Assembly: GCF_021130785.1 (NCBI RefSeq)
Contig: NC_060214.1
Span: forward strand, 42,267,001-42,331,000
Origin: Homalodisca vitripennis
Lineage: Eukaryota > Arthropoda > Insecta > Hemiptera > Cicadellidae
Reading direction: 5' to 3'
DNA length: 64,000 nucleotides
Made by a program: the position numbers and the translations under genes. This document shows, piece by piece, positions 32,901 to 45,719 of the stretch (its first letter is position 1; every line of letters begins with the position of its first letter). The notes beneath the pieces were generated by a model. That model searched no databases. It worked only from the letters and a program-made list of their open reading frames with translations, and was not told where the DNA came from.

Positions 32901-34712
32901 AAACATGAATTGCGTTACGGAAAAAACTCTCTACGGAAATGCAAGTTAAATAAGGTATTTATATTAAAAGGTGTGCTCAATTGTGGTGGTAATTATTGTA
33001 TAAATGGAGTTGACAGCCGTCACTGTTTACTCCAGAACTCCAGCGCCACTTCCATTATGAAGCCCAAGAGCTCTCCACAGAGTGGTATTGTGTCGTTTTA
33101 TTTGCTGACTTTTTACCTTTATCCAACGTAAGAAATTTTAATGTTGCAAATGTTATAAACATGACGAGAATTATAATAATGTCTACATAATAATTGTTTA
33201 TTGTTTTGCGAAATACTATTTGTTATGATAAATGCAAATAATTTAAATTATTAAAGTTTAGATATTTCAAGCTCATAAAATCAAGGCTGATATAGAATTG
33301 CTGGCTCTGGTTGGGGTATGTGCCTAAACATCTGCATATATCTCAATAGTAGTTTACCATAAGTGGCAAAATTTAACCCTAATGTATATTTATTTGCTAA
33401 ATTAATAATTAGTTATCAAACTACTTTTCATAAAAAGGTTGCGTTTTCGTCCTAATACTAAAGTGTTTATATCTAATTCACATGCAGTATTGTTTGAAAA
33501 TGTTCTTTTGGTGTAAACAATCGGAATAATGTTGTCATGATTACCATCCCAGAACGAAAAAAAAATGAGAACTTAGTAATACCAATACAGTGAAATTGAT
33601 ATTATTTATCCACAATCATGAAATTATCTACACCTACATTAATTCTGATAGGCTATACAATAAATATAAAAATTGCAGCACGATTCCAAAAGTTAAGATC
33701 AAATGTTTAATCACAGCTAGCCGGAGGTTAATACTACTCTATTTCGTGTCGGAAAATACCTTCACACACAATAACTACATGCGGCAATCCAAATGGTTTA
33801 ACTTGTGAATAAAATGTTTCTCAGATTGGCTCGAAGATAATTTTATTTCAAAGTAAAGACTGATTCAGAAAAAAATTATTTCTTCATCCATGTAAAAAAC
33901 TATGAATTCTCGAATACACACCGTACCATAATGTAACAAGGATGTATGCTGATCACCTTATGTGTTGACCATGTACATGATCCGTTCGCTATAATAATAG
34001 TAAACGTCAAGCAGGGGAATTGTCGCAGCGCCCATTAATGCCGCCATGGTGTCTTATAATTGTTGCTTTTGATGATGCAGAATGTAATAGTATGACTTTA
34101 TTGCCTTCTTTTATATCCTCCACATTCTTTTTTCATGTTGGGATGAGGTAACACTACATTTTGAATATAATTGTATTGCTCCTTTAAAACTGTACAATTC
34201 TTAAAACAAAATAATAATCAAAATCAAATTGTTCGATTAAACCACTTAATATTGCGTATTATGTTTCATATAAGAGCTCCTTAATATTGCCACTCAAAAT
34301 TTAGATATCTAAAACTATTGATTTGTATACATAATTGAAATCATTCAAAAGCCCTTACGCTGTAGATGGGGTATAAATCAGCCACATGGGCTTTCAAGGT
34401 TCCAATGTGAAGAATATGACAATATTTGTGTTTTTTAATAATGTATTTTAGTAAAACCTAATAACCAAAGCATATACTGTATATTATCACTATATAGGTT
34501 AATATTTTCTGATAATTATAACATATACTAAAACTTATTGTATGCTTATTCCTTTACGATTGGACTATATTTATATTATTTAACTTACAGTTTATAATTT
34601 TATGACTATGCTATTCGATTTATCTGGACAGGATTTTGAAATCATAATTTGAAGTTTTTTTAGATAAATTGCACGCTAAAGATGATTACAAACTAATAAT
34701 TTTTTTATTTTG
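29957..34712 (+). repeat. Module 3 of the noncoding repeat, right-truncated
   Basis: Starts with the head AATAAGGG and follows the module order. The first 1.25 kb (29957-31212) matches module 2. The remainder to about 34712 is more diverged from modules 1 and 2. Relative to them it carries extra segments at about 32516-33256 and 33675-33905. It loses homology at about 34712 (module 1 position about 22140), before the microsatellite and tail. No coding function is recognisable. Confidence 0.85.
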
Positions 34713-36483
34713 GCTATTGTAGCACATCCATCATTTTAATATAATTTGGTATATAGGCTATTGTTACTTATACTTTGATATGAAGTAACAGAAAGGGTTC
34801 ATATGTAGGCTTAAATTTATGCGTGAACCTGAATAAAGTATATGATGTTGCATGTCCAACCATAAGACTTGGCTGAGCTTCATTGAAGCCTACGTCTCAA
34901 AATCTGTCATAACTTTCCTTTTGTATGCCGGGGTATGTAAAATTCTTACTGCCGTATAGTGAAAAACAGCAACTATGTTACAATTCTACAACTCCTATTG
35001 TTGGGTAAATAATTCGATACAATTATTTTCCACCTCCCTAAATATCAGTATTCAAAAAACTAAATAACAATAATTTTAACAAATAACTAGGCTATATTGC
35101 CATTAATCAGTGCTTAGAAGTATATTGAATTTTATTGTTCACAAATTATATTATATGACTTATTATAATTATAATTTATTCTGCTATTTAGACTTGATGA
35201 TAATGACACTTATAAGTCTAATAATAACATATTCGCTTACGCTCAGCTAAACACCATGGAGTGACTCGCACGTTAAGTCACTCATATAATAAATGCAGAT
35301 TCGTGATCAATATCTCGTTTTTGAGACCCTGAGTAAACTTACATACAGGTAGACAGATAGACACAAATAAAATTCTAATTGGCCTTCATCGTATATTAGA
35401 TAATCGATTAGAGCAAAAAGCAACATGTAATGTCCTTGAATAAAAAAATATATTTAAACATTTTAATGAAATTGTCAGAAAAAAGTTTCACAAGTCTGCT
35501 GATGAGACTAATTTTTTGGTATTGAGTGTAAGAAAAAGGAGTGGAGTGTTTAAGTGAATGTAATTGAAATAAATTAGTTATTTTATATTTAATATAAAGA
35601 GAACTCAGTTTAGTTACACTTATTTTATTTTTTAAAACAGTACGTTCATTTTTATATATTTCATAAACTCAATTTACCCGCTTAGAAGGTCTAATAATGA
35701 TAGAGGAAATAAGAAAGAGTCATTTAGCGCTAATTTCGTCATATAATATATCTACAAACAAAACAATATTGATGCATTTACTAATATATACATACATTAT
35801 TATACCATCTACAAAGCTGTTACATTGATTAATCGATTGGTAAAGCTGGACAAACGATGGTGAGCCAACGATAGATGAGTAAAGACTGGTATATTACGAT
35901 ATCCCAGAATACACATGTGCTTGGAACTCTATAGCTTACTGATTGCCACTATTCACCCACACAATGTCTATATGCGAAACCAGTGATGACAGACAGTCTC
36001 ATACAGTCTGTATCGTGTGTAATAATTTAAATTTTTAGTTGCAATCCTAATTTACTCTTGTATTTGAGTAAGGAAATACGTTTAGAAAAGGAAGATCCTA
36101 TTCATGTTTTAGCGCTAAATATATAATCATATAATATAATTTGCTATAACTAATGGTTCCAATCCTAACTGTGTAATTTATGTAGCTTAATGTACACAGT
36201 TTATTAAACTTATACCTTTCTGGGTATTTTTTATATCTTGTAAATAATGAAGGTTGCAACATAATATTTTTTTGTGTAAAGTCATATCTTTAAGATTATA
36301 AGAAAAATCTGAAAGAAACTATAAAGCAAATTAGTTTTGATACTAACGAAAACGATAAACGGTATTTTAGAGCACAGGCTTGTAAATATTGTAGAAATTA
36401 AATCTACAATACTCTTGAATTCTTTTATTTTACAATTGTGTTTGATTATAAAAAATACGTCTTATATAGACCTGTATATTATA

Positions 36484-36537
<54 letters not shown>

Positions 36538-36970
36538 CATTTTAATTGCAGCCATGTAAAAAATTTAAATATCCTAGCTTTATGTGTAAATAACACTTTG
36601 AAAATGAATGAACTATTTATTGTAACTATCTTTTATTATTCACAACTATTCGGAGAAAAGCTATAATATTGGTGATTTAATAATAAAAAAGTGATTAATT
36701 AAAATACTATAAAGCTCTTTTTAGGATTCATAATATGATAGAAATACCTGAGATATTCCCTTCTGAAATAAGAAGTCTGTATTTGTCAAGTTCCGTTCTC
36801 GTCAAGCTTCTGAGGGAGGAAAGAAGGATGGAAAAATATATTTTAAAGAATTATATTTTAACTTTTACTCTGTCTTTCAAAAGAAATGCATTAAAGAAAT
36901 CTGTGTAAATCTTGAAGGTGTCTAAGTATTGTTTTCCTTATATTGCAATTTTAGGGTTAGAAAAGCTCTC
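34713..36970. other. AT-rich noncoding sequence
   Basis: No gene, RNA or element supported, apart from a (TA)n tract at about 36479-36534. The open frames present are short and of AT-rich composition. Confidence 0.5.
36479..36534. repeat. (TA)n microsatellite
   Basis: About 55 bases of alternating TA. It generates a spurious Tyr-Ile open frame. Confidence 0.95.
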
Positions 36971-36985
36971 ACTGTCATGAGCAGT
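36971..36985. repeat. Target-site duplication, left copy
   Basis: ACTGTCATGAGCAGT directly precedes the LINE fragment. The right copy ACTGTCACGAGCAGT is at 38532-38546. 14 of 15 bases match. Confidence 0.85.
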
Positions 36986-36987
36986 TC

Positions 36988-37250
36988 TTGTTACGCTTGA
37001 TATCAAGAATGCCTTCAACTCGGCGAGATGGGTCGATATGTTGGATGCACTTCGTGACACCTTCTGCATTCCAACGTATCTGTTGCGGCTCATCGAGGAC
37101 TACCTCCGTTCTAGGCGTCTGATATACGACACTCGAGACGGAGCGCGGACGGTGGAAGTCACCTCTGGTGCCGCGCAGGGTTCAATACTCGGCCCGGATC
37201 TCTGGAATATCGCTTATGACAGCCTCCTGAGATCCGAGATGCCAGAGTAA
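36988..37250 (+). pseudogene. R1-type reverse transcriptase, palm fragment
   Basis: The frame is open from the insertion junction, with the first ATG at 37038. It begins with VTLDIKNAFNSARW (motif A, catalytic Asp). SGAAQGSILGPDLWNIAYDSLL, typical of R1/jockey-group reverse transcriptases, follows. It stops at 37248-37250, just before the ADD box (GCCGATGACGTTGCG at about 37269), which falls in another frame. All N-terminal domains, including the AP-type endonuclease, are missing because of 5' truncation. Confidence 0.88.
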
Positions 37251-37324
37251 ACCGTCTTAGTTGGTAAGCCGATGACGTTGCGGCTCTCATCGCCGCACGA
37301 AACGTTGAGCTGGCCCAGCTAAAG

Positions 37325-38029
37325 TTGAACCAGGTCATGCAAGTGGTCAACGCCTGGATGTCCGATCACGGTCTTTCGCTTGCTCTGAGCAAGACGGAGA
37401 TCGTGATTCTCACAAAGAAGAGAATTGAAACCGTCGTTCCGCTGCGAGTGGGAAGGGAACTGGTCCATTCAACGCGTGCCGCCAAGTACCTCGGAGTCAT
37501 GGTGGACAATAAGTTAAGCTGGAGAGACCAGATCTTCCGTTCAGCGGACAAGGCTGCTAAGGTAGTCTCTTATCTTAGTAAGCTGATGGCCAATGTCGGG
37601 GGTCCTCGGTCCAGCAAAAGACGGGTACTGATGTCCGAAGTCCAGTCCGTGCTCCTTTATGGGGCAGAGATGTGGGCAGACGCTCTTACCAAGGAATGTT
37701 ATAGGTTGCGACTCGCCCGGGTTCAGGGTCAAGCTGCGCTCGTGATGTGTTCTGCCTATCGGACAGTATCCGAGCCTGCCGTCCTGGTGTTGCCGGAGTC
37801 ATCCCTGTCAAGCTCTTGGCAGGGGAGAGGAAAGCGATTTATCAGAGACAAGGCGAGATCGGCAAGGACGCAGCAAGATCCGAAGAGCGTGCCCGAACCT
37901 TCCAGCAGTGGCAACACAGCTGGGAGCACGAAACCCGAGGACGATGGACTGCGCGACTCATCGAGCAGGTTCAACCATGGGTCGAAAGGCGGCATGGCGA
38001 GGTGGACTACTACCTCACGCAGTTCCTGA
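37325..38029 (+). pseudogene. R1-type reverse transcriptase, thumb region
   Basis: The N-terminal 150 residues are family sequence (VNAWMSDHGLSLALSKTEIVIL, AAKYLGVMVDNKLSW, SVLLYGAEMWADAL). This is the stretch that follows the ADD box in R1-clade elements. After about residue 155 the frame is wrong, and the protein continues in the frame of 37747-38229. The start Met is internal. Confidence 0.85.
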
Positions 38030-38335
38030 CAGGTCACGGCTATTTCAAGTCGTACCTGAAGCGGATGGGCAAGACCGGTTCACCGGATTGCATCTACTGC
38101 CCGGGCGTTCCCGACGACGCGGAACACACCTTTTCCGCTGTCCGCGTTGGGAAAGGACCCGCCTGGAGACCACAAGAAAACTCAGTGTTTTTCGGTGGAT
38201 ACGGTCCGCGAAAAGATAATGGAGGATGAGGGGAACTGGGATTGTTTGTCACAGTTCATCCGTGGCATCCTACTGGAAAAGAAACCCGATCTGGCCGCGA
38301 AGTGGCCCAGATCCCTTGACCAAACGGCTGGATAA
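37747..38335 (+). pseudogene. R1-type LINE C-terminal region with zinc knuckle
   Basis: Continuation of the LINE ORF2. GRWTARLIEQVQPWVERRHGEVDYYLTQFLTGHGYF is followed by CIYCPGVPDDAEHTF, the start of the C-terminal CCHC zinc knuckle (C-x2-C-x8-H). The next Cys falls in another frame (FRCPRWER), and the end (VDTVREKIMEDEGNWDCLSQFIRGILL) in a third. At least two frame shifts occur. A 3' untranslated stretch and poly(A) follow. Confidence 0.85.
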
Positions 38336-38531
38336 GGAGCGAGCCCCACTGGCTGAAGCCAAATTTAGGCCTAGCCTGAAGTAATGTGATAAACAATTCC
38401 AGGTTAGAATCCTAAAGAGTAGAGGAGGTTTTTTAGTGGGTAAACCCGTTTGTAGGGGAGTCCCACACTACAGGCTGGCCACCTGCGTAATTGAATTTTT
38501 CGTGCCTCTCCCTCAAAAAAAAAAAAAAAAA

Positions 38532-38546
38532 ACTGTCACGAGCAGT
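38532..38546. repeat. Target-site duplication, right copy
   Basis: ACTGTCACGAGCAGT immediately after the LINE poly(A). One mismatch to the left copy, so the insertion is not brand new. Confidence 0.85.
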
Positions 38547-38689
38547 AAATGCAGAATATAGCGTTATTGTAAATGCTTACTCTGTAATTTATAGGCTTAA
38601 TAGATGTAATATACCATTATTACAAACAAGCTCGTGGAATAAATGTAATGACTTCATACTTAACTATGTACTAATTTAGTTGAAAAGAA

Positions 38690-38960
38690 GAAATAATAAA
38701 GTCCGTGTTACTTTTTGTATGTTATTTGTGTTGAACAAATTAGTATGGGCCTTGTAAATTAAAGTTTGTCCCTTGTGTTTACCAGGACGGAATTTTCTTA
38801 CCACGCCTAGAACTTTCATAATATATAGACAAACAAAGAGTAGAGTTAAGGATTTCGTGTTCTTGGTGAAGCTTTGTGAAAATCCACCTTTTCACCTTAC
38901 AACCTCTCAAAATATTTTGTACTTCAGAATGTGTAAACATTTGTGCTCTTGGAATATTGT
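38690..38960 (+). repeat. Dispersed repeat R2, copy 1 (partial)
   Basis: Related to 45720-46180, 52750-53200 and 60560-61000. Shared landmarks are ATTAGTATG-GCCTTG, CCTTGTGTTTACCAGGACG and CTACCTTTTCA-type words. No coding function is recognised and the copies are strongly diverged. Confidence 0.55.
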
Positions 38961-38984
38961 ATTTCAATCACTGTCACATATGAA

Positions 38985-39026
<42 letters not shown>

Positions 39027-39031
39027 ATGGG

Positions 39032-39087
<56 letters not shown>

Positions 39088-39090
39088 CCC
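38985..39090. repeat. Two (TA)n tracts; second inside a hairpin
   Basis: (TA)n at about 38986-39023 and again at about 39036-39083. The second tract is bounded by GGGATATTATAT (from 39029) and ATATAATATCCC (to 39090), so it can form one long hairpin with GC-capped ends. Confidence 0.9.
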
Positions 39091-41479
39091 AAAGAAATTA
39101 TCTAAACAGTTATCTAAATTTATTGTGTTAAACCTCCACCACGAAGCTTTCCTGGAAATATTTATTATAAATTAAAATCCTTCTGACTTTCTCGAATATT
39201 AATACTGCTTAAACAGCAATGGTCTATAACTGGAATAGAGAATTTTCCATGTATTTTCACGTACAGTAATTCATTTTAACTTTTTAAGAGATAATTACAC
39301 TAACAACCATTTAGTATAAATAATGGAACCACTGTTAATTAATCACTAAATCTGGTATATAAATATATAACGATACTTTATGAGGTTAATACCCCATTAA
39401 ACTAATTTTAATATGGAGTGTTATTGTAATAATAGTAGATTTCAAGTTTAATGTAACTTAACTCATTATAATTGACTGTTCTGCAACAAGGGCTTTGTTG
39501 CAAGAGTTTAAACGGCCTTCGAATGAACATTAGTGCAGTCCCATGTTCTGTTCTCATCAACAATATACAGTACTAATGATTACACCAACCAAAGATGTCA
39601 AAAATATTGAAGAAATGATTGATTACTTAAATAAGAACCCTTTTAGATCCAAATCATTTAGGACACTTGTAATCTTATCATTTTATGTCAATTTTAGTTA
39701 ATTTTTAACGTGTTTATAAACTAAGTGGTGATAGCTTGCTATTTGGTAGTTAAAATTTATGTTTAGAGTTGGACAAACAAGTAAAATCAGTTTTTGAAAA
39801 CTATCCTATTCTTGAGCTTGAACCTTCAAGAAGGGTAAATAAATTATAGTGGGTAAGATTATTTTCGAATAAGACTATATAAGATAGTGGTCGCCGAAAC
39901 GTTGGCGAAACATTTATTGCTACAGAAAGCAGAGACATAATTCCATTATTAGTTAGTTTGATTAGTTGGTTTGAATGATTAGTTTAGTTTCTTATGAGAT
40001 ATGATCTTATTAACATTTTACAAAAATGTTGACACCTATATATCACTATAACCCATAAAATAAAATCAAGTTATATAGGTAGTTTCATTAACTTCATGTA
40101 CTCGTATAAACCCGTAACCTAACATGCATTATTTTAATACTAAGCTTTATAAGAACCATCACTTTGAAAAAATAACTGGGTATAAGAGTTTTGTTCTCCT
40201 GTATTGCAATAATGAATATCTAAATAAACGATAATATTAATGCTCATGAATAAAGAACTAGCCGCTGTAAAATTTGCAATCTATAGATACCTTTCTTGAG
40301 AAATAATCCCTAGGCTTTCAAAAATAAATAATGTCATGTAAATCAACACTTACAATTTTGAGAAACAACAGGTGATGGCGGTTCCCCAACCATCACCTTG
40401 CAGTGATCACAGTCTTCCAGTGTGGTGGCTATAGAATAATTAATTGACGTGATTTATTTTTATTGATCTCTATGGACAATAAATACTTAAATGTTTCAGT
40501 AGGATAGATCATCGGTCATACTTCGCTCTTACTTACACCTAACATATAAGGTCAATAACCTTCAGCTGTTGTTTGAAACCACTCAAAAGAACAGCACATC
40601 TTAAAATAAACAGTAATACTGAATCATGAAAGACTTAATATTAACAAACTTATATTTATGAAATGGTTTTAAAACTAAAGTTGGAACGTGTATTTATGAA
40701 ATTTCAAGAACTTTTGTATCGAGTGAAATTTTATCCTTCCGTTCTACGACTATGGAAGTAATTTATCCGGTCGGACTAGAAAAACACCAAGGCAAACGAT
40801 ATGAGCTAAGAAAGTTAAACATAGTGCCCAATTATTTATCTAACAGTATACTGCGCCCCTTATTTATCTCGCTCGCTTATTTTTTGCGTAGCTGTGGATT
40901 AGCAGTATTATATATTCAATTGTGCGTGGTAAACTAATAAAAGCTGTTACTGCAAGCTGATAAAGTGCGCCATTGCTTCAACTCCATACGAATAGCAAGA
41001 AGTACGCACCTCTGTCACTTGCAGGTTCAAACCGTATTCATACTGCTTTGTATATTACCTCACCTGTTTCTGAGCTGATGCCTGCTATGAGCTGTATGCG
41101 CCTATTCGTATCCTCTTCGATATATATTATTATTGTTGAACGCATGAAAAAAAAGAAATGTTACTTAAATGATGTATAATCTAATCATGTAAATAAGCAG
41201 AACCATATCTGGTTAAAATTTCCAACGACAGATTTCTTTATATGTGAAAGAATAGCTGGAATATACTGTTATGTGTTTCCTTATTTTACAATTACTTGAA
41301 GAAACGAGCAACAATGGTTTTTATAGAGTAAAATTTCAATCCGTAAGCATAGCAACTTACTTAAAAATTTAATAAGGATAATTAATGTAAATATAAATAT
41401 TTCAATAAATTGAGATTTTAGGGTATACCGTATTTTATATACAGGTAATAAGACGTGTAAGTACCATTTTATCGAAAGT
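39091..41479. other. AT-rich noncoding sequence
   Basis: No gene supported. A GC-richer patch at about 39881-39915 (GGTCGCCGAAACGTTGGCGAAAC) is discussed as a possible Penelope-type relic. Confidence 0.45.
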
Positions 41480-43900
41480 CATTCATCTGAAAAGGATGTC
41501 TTTCATTTTCTGTAATACCCAGCGTAAATACTTCATTACACTATACGATTTTCTAAAGTTTAAACAGGGTAAATTCAAGTAGAATTTAACAGCCTTTTAA
41601 CTCCTAAGGAGGGGTTCAGGAACCAACGTCTTGGAAAGTAATGTACTTTTACTAAGTACAGTATTTTAAAGTACAATTATCAAAAGAAGATAACACTATA
41701 TTACTATGTAGTACACTTAATATTTATGTAAATGATAATCCATATGTAATTGAAAATAAGCTACAATATCTGAGTGATTCCATAATTTAAATATTTGTTA
41801 CTTGTTACTAGTCTGTTTTATAACCGTGTAACCACTTGATATTTTTTAAATCTAATTTATTGTTACTCTGTTACACTACCTACTAGTTACTCTACAATGG
41901 TAACGAGAATACCACAGAAACATGTGTAAATAATAATAATAGCCGAAAATATCCATATTCAATTTCATCATATATCATAATAATATATGTAATAAACCTT
42001 TCCGCAAGATATATCAATAAGAAGTTCATATGTACACTTCTTCCATGCGATAGTATTTCATTAATCATCAGTTGTCATCACGAGTTTTTCATTGTGCATT
42101 TATATCCATGTCATTTAACTAAACTCGCAGAATTTAATGTTTGTTCGCCGTGGATGTAATATATTCTTTTCTGTTCACATGTCTTTCCGTCTAACAACGA
42201 AAATGCTGAGGAAATGAGCTATGGATTTTAAACTTTGCATGCATCCTCTAAAATGTATCTTGTGGAACACGTATTGTAGTGTACTACTACTTTGTGACAA
42301 TTAAATAAAGTTGAGAGGAACAATTCCATTAGCCTATCCAACTTTTCTCAACAATAACCTTATTATACACTCTCTACAAATAAAGAAATAGTTGCTCAAC
42401 TGTAACTCAGATCTCTCCAGGTGTAAGGCTTTAATTCAACCCTTCTTGTCAAAGTAATTTTAAATTATTATAGACAAATACAAAAATTTAGATAATTAGG
42501 TTCCAAAATGGTACTCACTATGGATACTATTTTTGTGAATAATATTTTGAATATTAACGTGTAAATAATGTAATTATCAGTTATAATCAGGACAAAGCTA
42601 CGTTCATTATACTTAACATAATTCAATTTTTTTAGAATAAAATAGCATAAAAAGTGTTATTCTTACGATTAAGAATCATTGCCAGTAAACATTTAATAAT
42701 ACTAGTATAGATATGTTTATACTATAGATATGAGATATAATAATAATAATATAATATATCTTGATAAAGTGTCCTTATCGATACTGTATCACCTGAGACA
42801 AGGCGAGACACAAGATTTATGTTTCTTGTTGGGCTGAACTGCGAGTGCCAGGATCTGCTGATAGAATAATCCATCGGCGGATTAATGGGCGCAACAATTA
42901 GTTACACAGAAACTTATTATTCTTCAGGTGGATATTCCTCGATACTGTAACACCTGAGACAAGGCGAGACATAAGATTTATGTTCCTTGCTCATTGGTTT
43001 GTTTGGCTGAACTGTGATTGCCAGGATCTGCTGATAGAATAATCCACCAGCGGATTATTAGGCACAACAATTAGTCACACAGAAACTTATTATTACTCAG
43101 GTGGAACCGTATGTGTAACAACATGTAGATATCTTGCAATATAAGTAAGAAAATTTTAATATCATGGTTTTATTAAAAACGAGTCATTTATAAGTGCACA
43201 AAGCGACTAAACTCCTAACTAATATGTTGTTAAATATCAGCTTCACTAACTAATTTTTTATTTGTTTGAAATGGGTGCAGCTAATTCCCAAGAGGTTCAT
43301 TAAGGGAAGTGCTTAATGTCTCCTAATGAGCTGAAACTGCTCAATTAAATCTGCACTAAATATATTAAATTCCATAAAAATTTCTGTAACACTTAATAAA
43401 TATCGTGGGTCGTCTCTTTTAGTAAATTATTTTAGTGACTAAATATTATACACAGAATTATTAATATTTCCTGGCACCAATGTAAGTAAAATAAAATATT
43501 TCTCTAAAAACGTTGCGCAGAATAGCGGTGGTAATTATTGTACGAACGGATTAGACAGCTATCACTTTTACTTAAGATTCTACCGTCATTTCCATTATAA
43601 AAATCAAGAGTTCTCCTCTCAGTGGTAACGTGTTGTATCGTTATATTTACCCGATAACTTAAATATAACGTATAGCTTTACGTATATAGGTTTTGACTTT
43701 GTACCTTTCACCAACGTAATCAGTTGGAAAAAACACAAAAACCAGGAGTAAATATTGTATAAAACCTGCGAATTTTCTTGATCGAGGCCCAAGGCAAGCC
43801 CAACTATAGCAACGGCGATATACCCATTAGAATGATAAGGGTTCATAAACGCACTAAATAACAAATAAGTACCAGTCGCAGATTCGTAAAACTTACTTCG
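41480..43900 (+). repeat. Old, diverged relics of the 5.8-kb module
   Basis: Segments resemble the module in pieces. 41500-41650 resembles 23165-23300 (near the tail). 41860-41960 resembles 19050-19140 and 30670-30760. 42780-43110 resembles 20660-20840. 43500-43640 resembles 32970-33110. Order and strand match a tail-to-head junction like that between modules 0 and 1, so the array once extended this far. Confidence 0.6.
42770..43115. repeat. Tandem duplication of about 170 bp within module relic
   Basis: GATACTGTA(T/A)CACCTGAGACAAGG begins at about 42780 and again at about 42944. Both copies run through CCAGGATCTGCTGATAGAAT and end near CTCAGGTGGA. They differ at several positions and by a short insertion in the second copy. 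Confidence 0.8.
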
Positions 43901-45719
43901 GGCAGAATGTGGGTAGTTCTTGTTACAGTTAAGGCAACTTGTTACGTAAGCTGTAACATGTTTTGGTGACTGAATGATTTAACTTCAGAATTCAGGGCTG
44001 AAAGTTGGCTCTTAAAGATGTTGAGCAAAAATTATACGTTGATTATGTTTTGTGACACTTAAATTGCCTGATTAATGTTTCATTGTAAATTTATTGTTAA
44101 TCAATTTGAATTTATAAAATTATATGTCAATTTAAATTATTTTAAATAACAGATATTGAAATGCTAAATATTCGTGAATACGGTGATAACTTTTAGGAGA
44201 TGTTTGAATGTCTTAAAAAAACAATAGGACCAGCAGGACCATCTCCTTGGCTTAGAAGAGGCCCGGATCTACTAGCTCTCTTAACCTCTGGGAACATACA
44301 GTTGCACTAAGATATCATTTAAAAAAGGCATAGCGTAGAGGAAAATAAGTAGAAAGTATAATTTCCAAAGCATAATAAATGCTATCTAGAAATATTATAT
44401 AGATTAAAAAGTGTTCAAATAATTTTGTCAATCTTGCTAATTATGAAAATAAAATCTGCTTGATGAGAGTTTCTGTGGCGTACATCAAGACACAAAACGT
44501 CTTTCTTAGGTTTTAAAAACCTTACTAGAATTTATGACGAATGAAACTATTATTAGAATATAAATAAAACTTTTAAACCACTCGAGTAGTTGACTTTGCT
44601 CACTCTATTGCTAACCAATTAGTGAGAACTCAATCTTATCTTTGCAATTATTTTAACTTCTAAAAAGAATCTGCCTGGTACTGTAAAGGATAGTTTTTGT
44701 TCTCACACAATTCCGTTTTCTTGTAGTTAATATATTAATAATAATAATTTATTAGCTAATTACTTATATAAATTAAGTTTATCTTTCACTTATACTGCGC
44801 TATTATTGAAAGTCCTGTAGTAATCCGTAAAACATTTATCCTACTGACTTTAGAAAAGTTAGAAAAGTCTATCATGGACCTGAAAAAAATAACCTCTTTG
44901 TTATAACAATATCACAACAGGCTTTTCCTTTTGTATGGATAGTAACGGTAGCAACACAAAATCACCTTATAGGAGGTGATCGAATTGTTTGCGCTCGACT
45001 GCTTAGCAATATTCCAGCCAATGATAAAACGCTAAAAACGGATTGTTTATTACCTAAACTGAAATACTCGAAGCTTGTTCTACAAAGTGTGGAAGTACTC
45101 CATCTTGTTGGAACCAGAATCTTCTAATGTCCGTGTTGTAGAAATATAGTAATCACAGGATAGGTGTGTGATAATAACTCGTCATAGTAGCTCGTGTGCC
45201 AGGCAAAAGTTGTGAAACCTATGCAGCCGAATAGTAATAATAAAACAGATCTAAACTATTATAAATTTTGTATAATTCTTATTAATTGTTGTACTTTTAA
45301 CTTTTATTATTTATGGCAAATTGTTTACATTTTACTTGTTTAATATTAATTTACTCCATTAAATATATATTTCCACTTCATTTTGTTCTATTTTTGGATT
45401 TTAGTGTACGCAAAACATCAAAAAATATTGAAAGTAATAAAGTAAATAAGGCAGATAAATATTTTTAAAACATAAGTTAGTTTTTTGGTGATTTTTTTCT
45501 AATTTTAAAACAGTATATGTATACCAATTTTTGAGAGAAGAACCTTATTTCGGTTATTATATAATTTTTTAATATTTTTTAATAAGTTTCCCAGTTCTAT
45601 AGTAAAATGTTAAGCAATAAAAATTACTATGAATCTATAATTTCTTTTTGTGTAGCTCAGTAAACTAATGGTTGTTATTGTTTAGATGATTATAAATCTA
45701 GTGTTAAAGCACACCTAAC

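Larger units (their letters stand above)
36986..38531 (+). mobile_element. 5'-truncated R1-clade LINE with poly(A) and TSD
   Basis: Non-LTR retrotransposon copy cut off inside the reverse transcriptase, ending in an A-run of about 20 bases (38514-38531). It is flanked by 15-bp target-site duplications. It is much richer in G+C than its surroundings. Its coding sequence has several frame breaks. R1-clade elements often target rDNA; here the site is ordinary AT-rich DNA. Confidence 0.9.

Noticed and set aside
36337..36666. 109-codon open frame
   Set aside because: It runs through a (TA)n tract (Tyr-Ile repeats) and has no family resemblance.
43619..43864. 81-codon minus-strand frame with a hydrophobic stretch
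   Set aside because: It lies in a decayed module relic. The hydrophobic run is short and not supported by any conserved neighbour.
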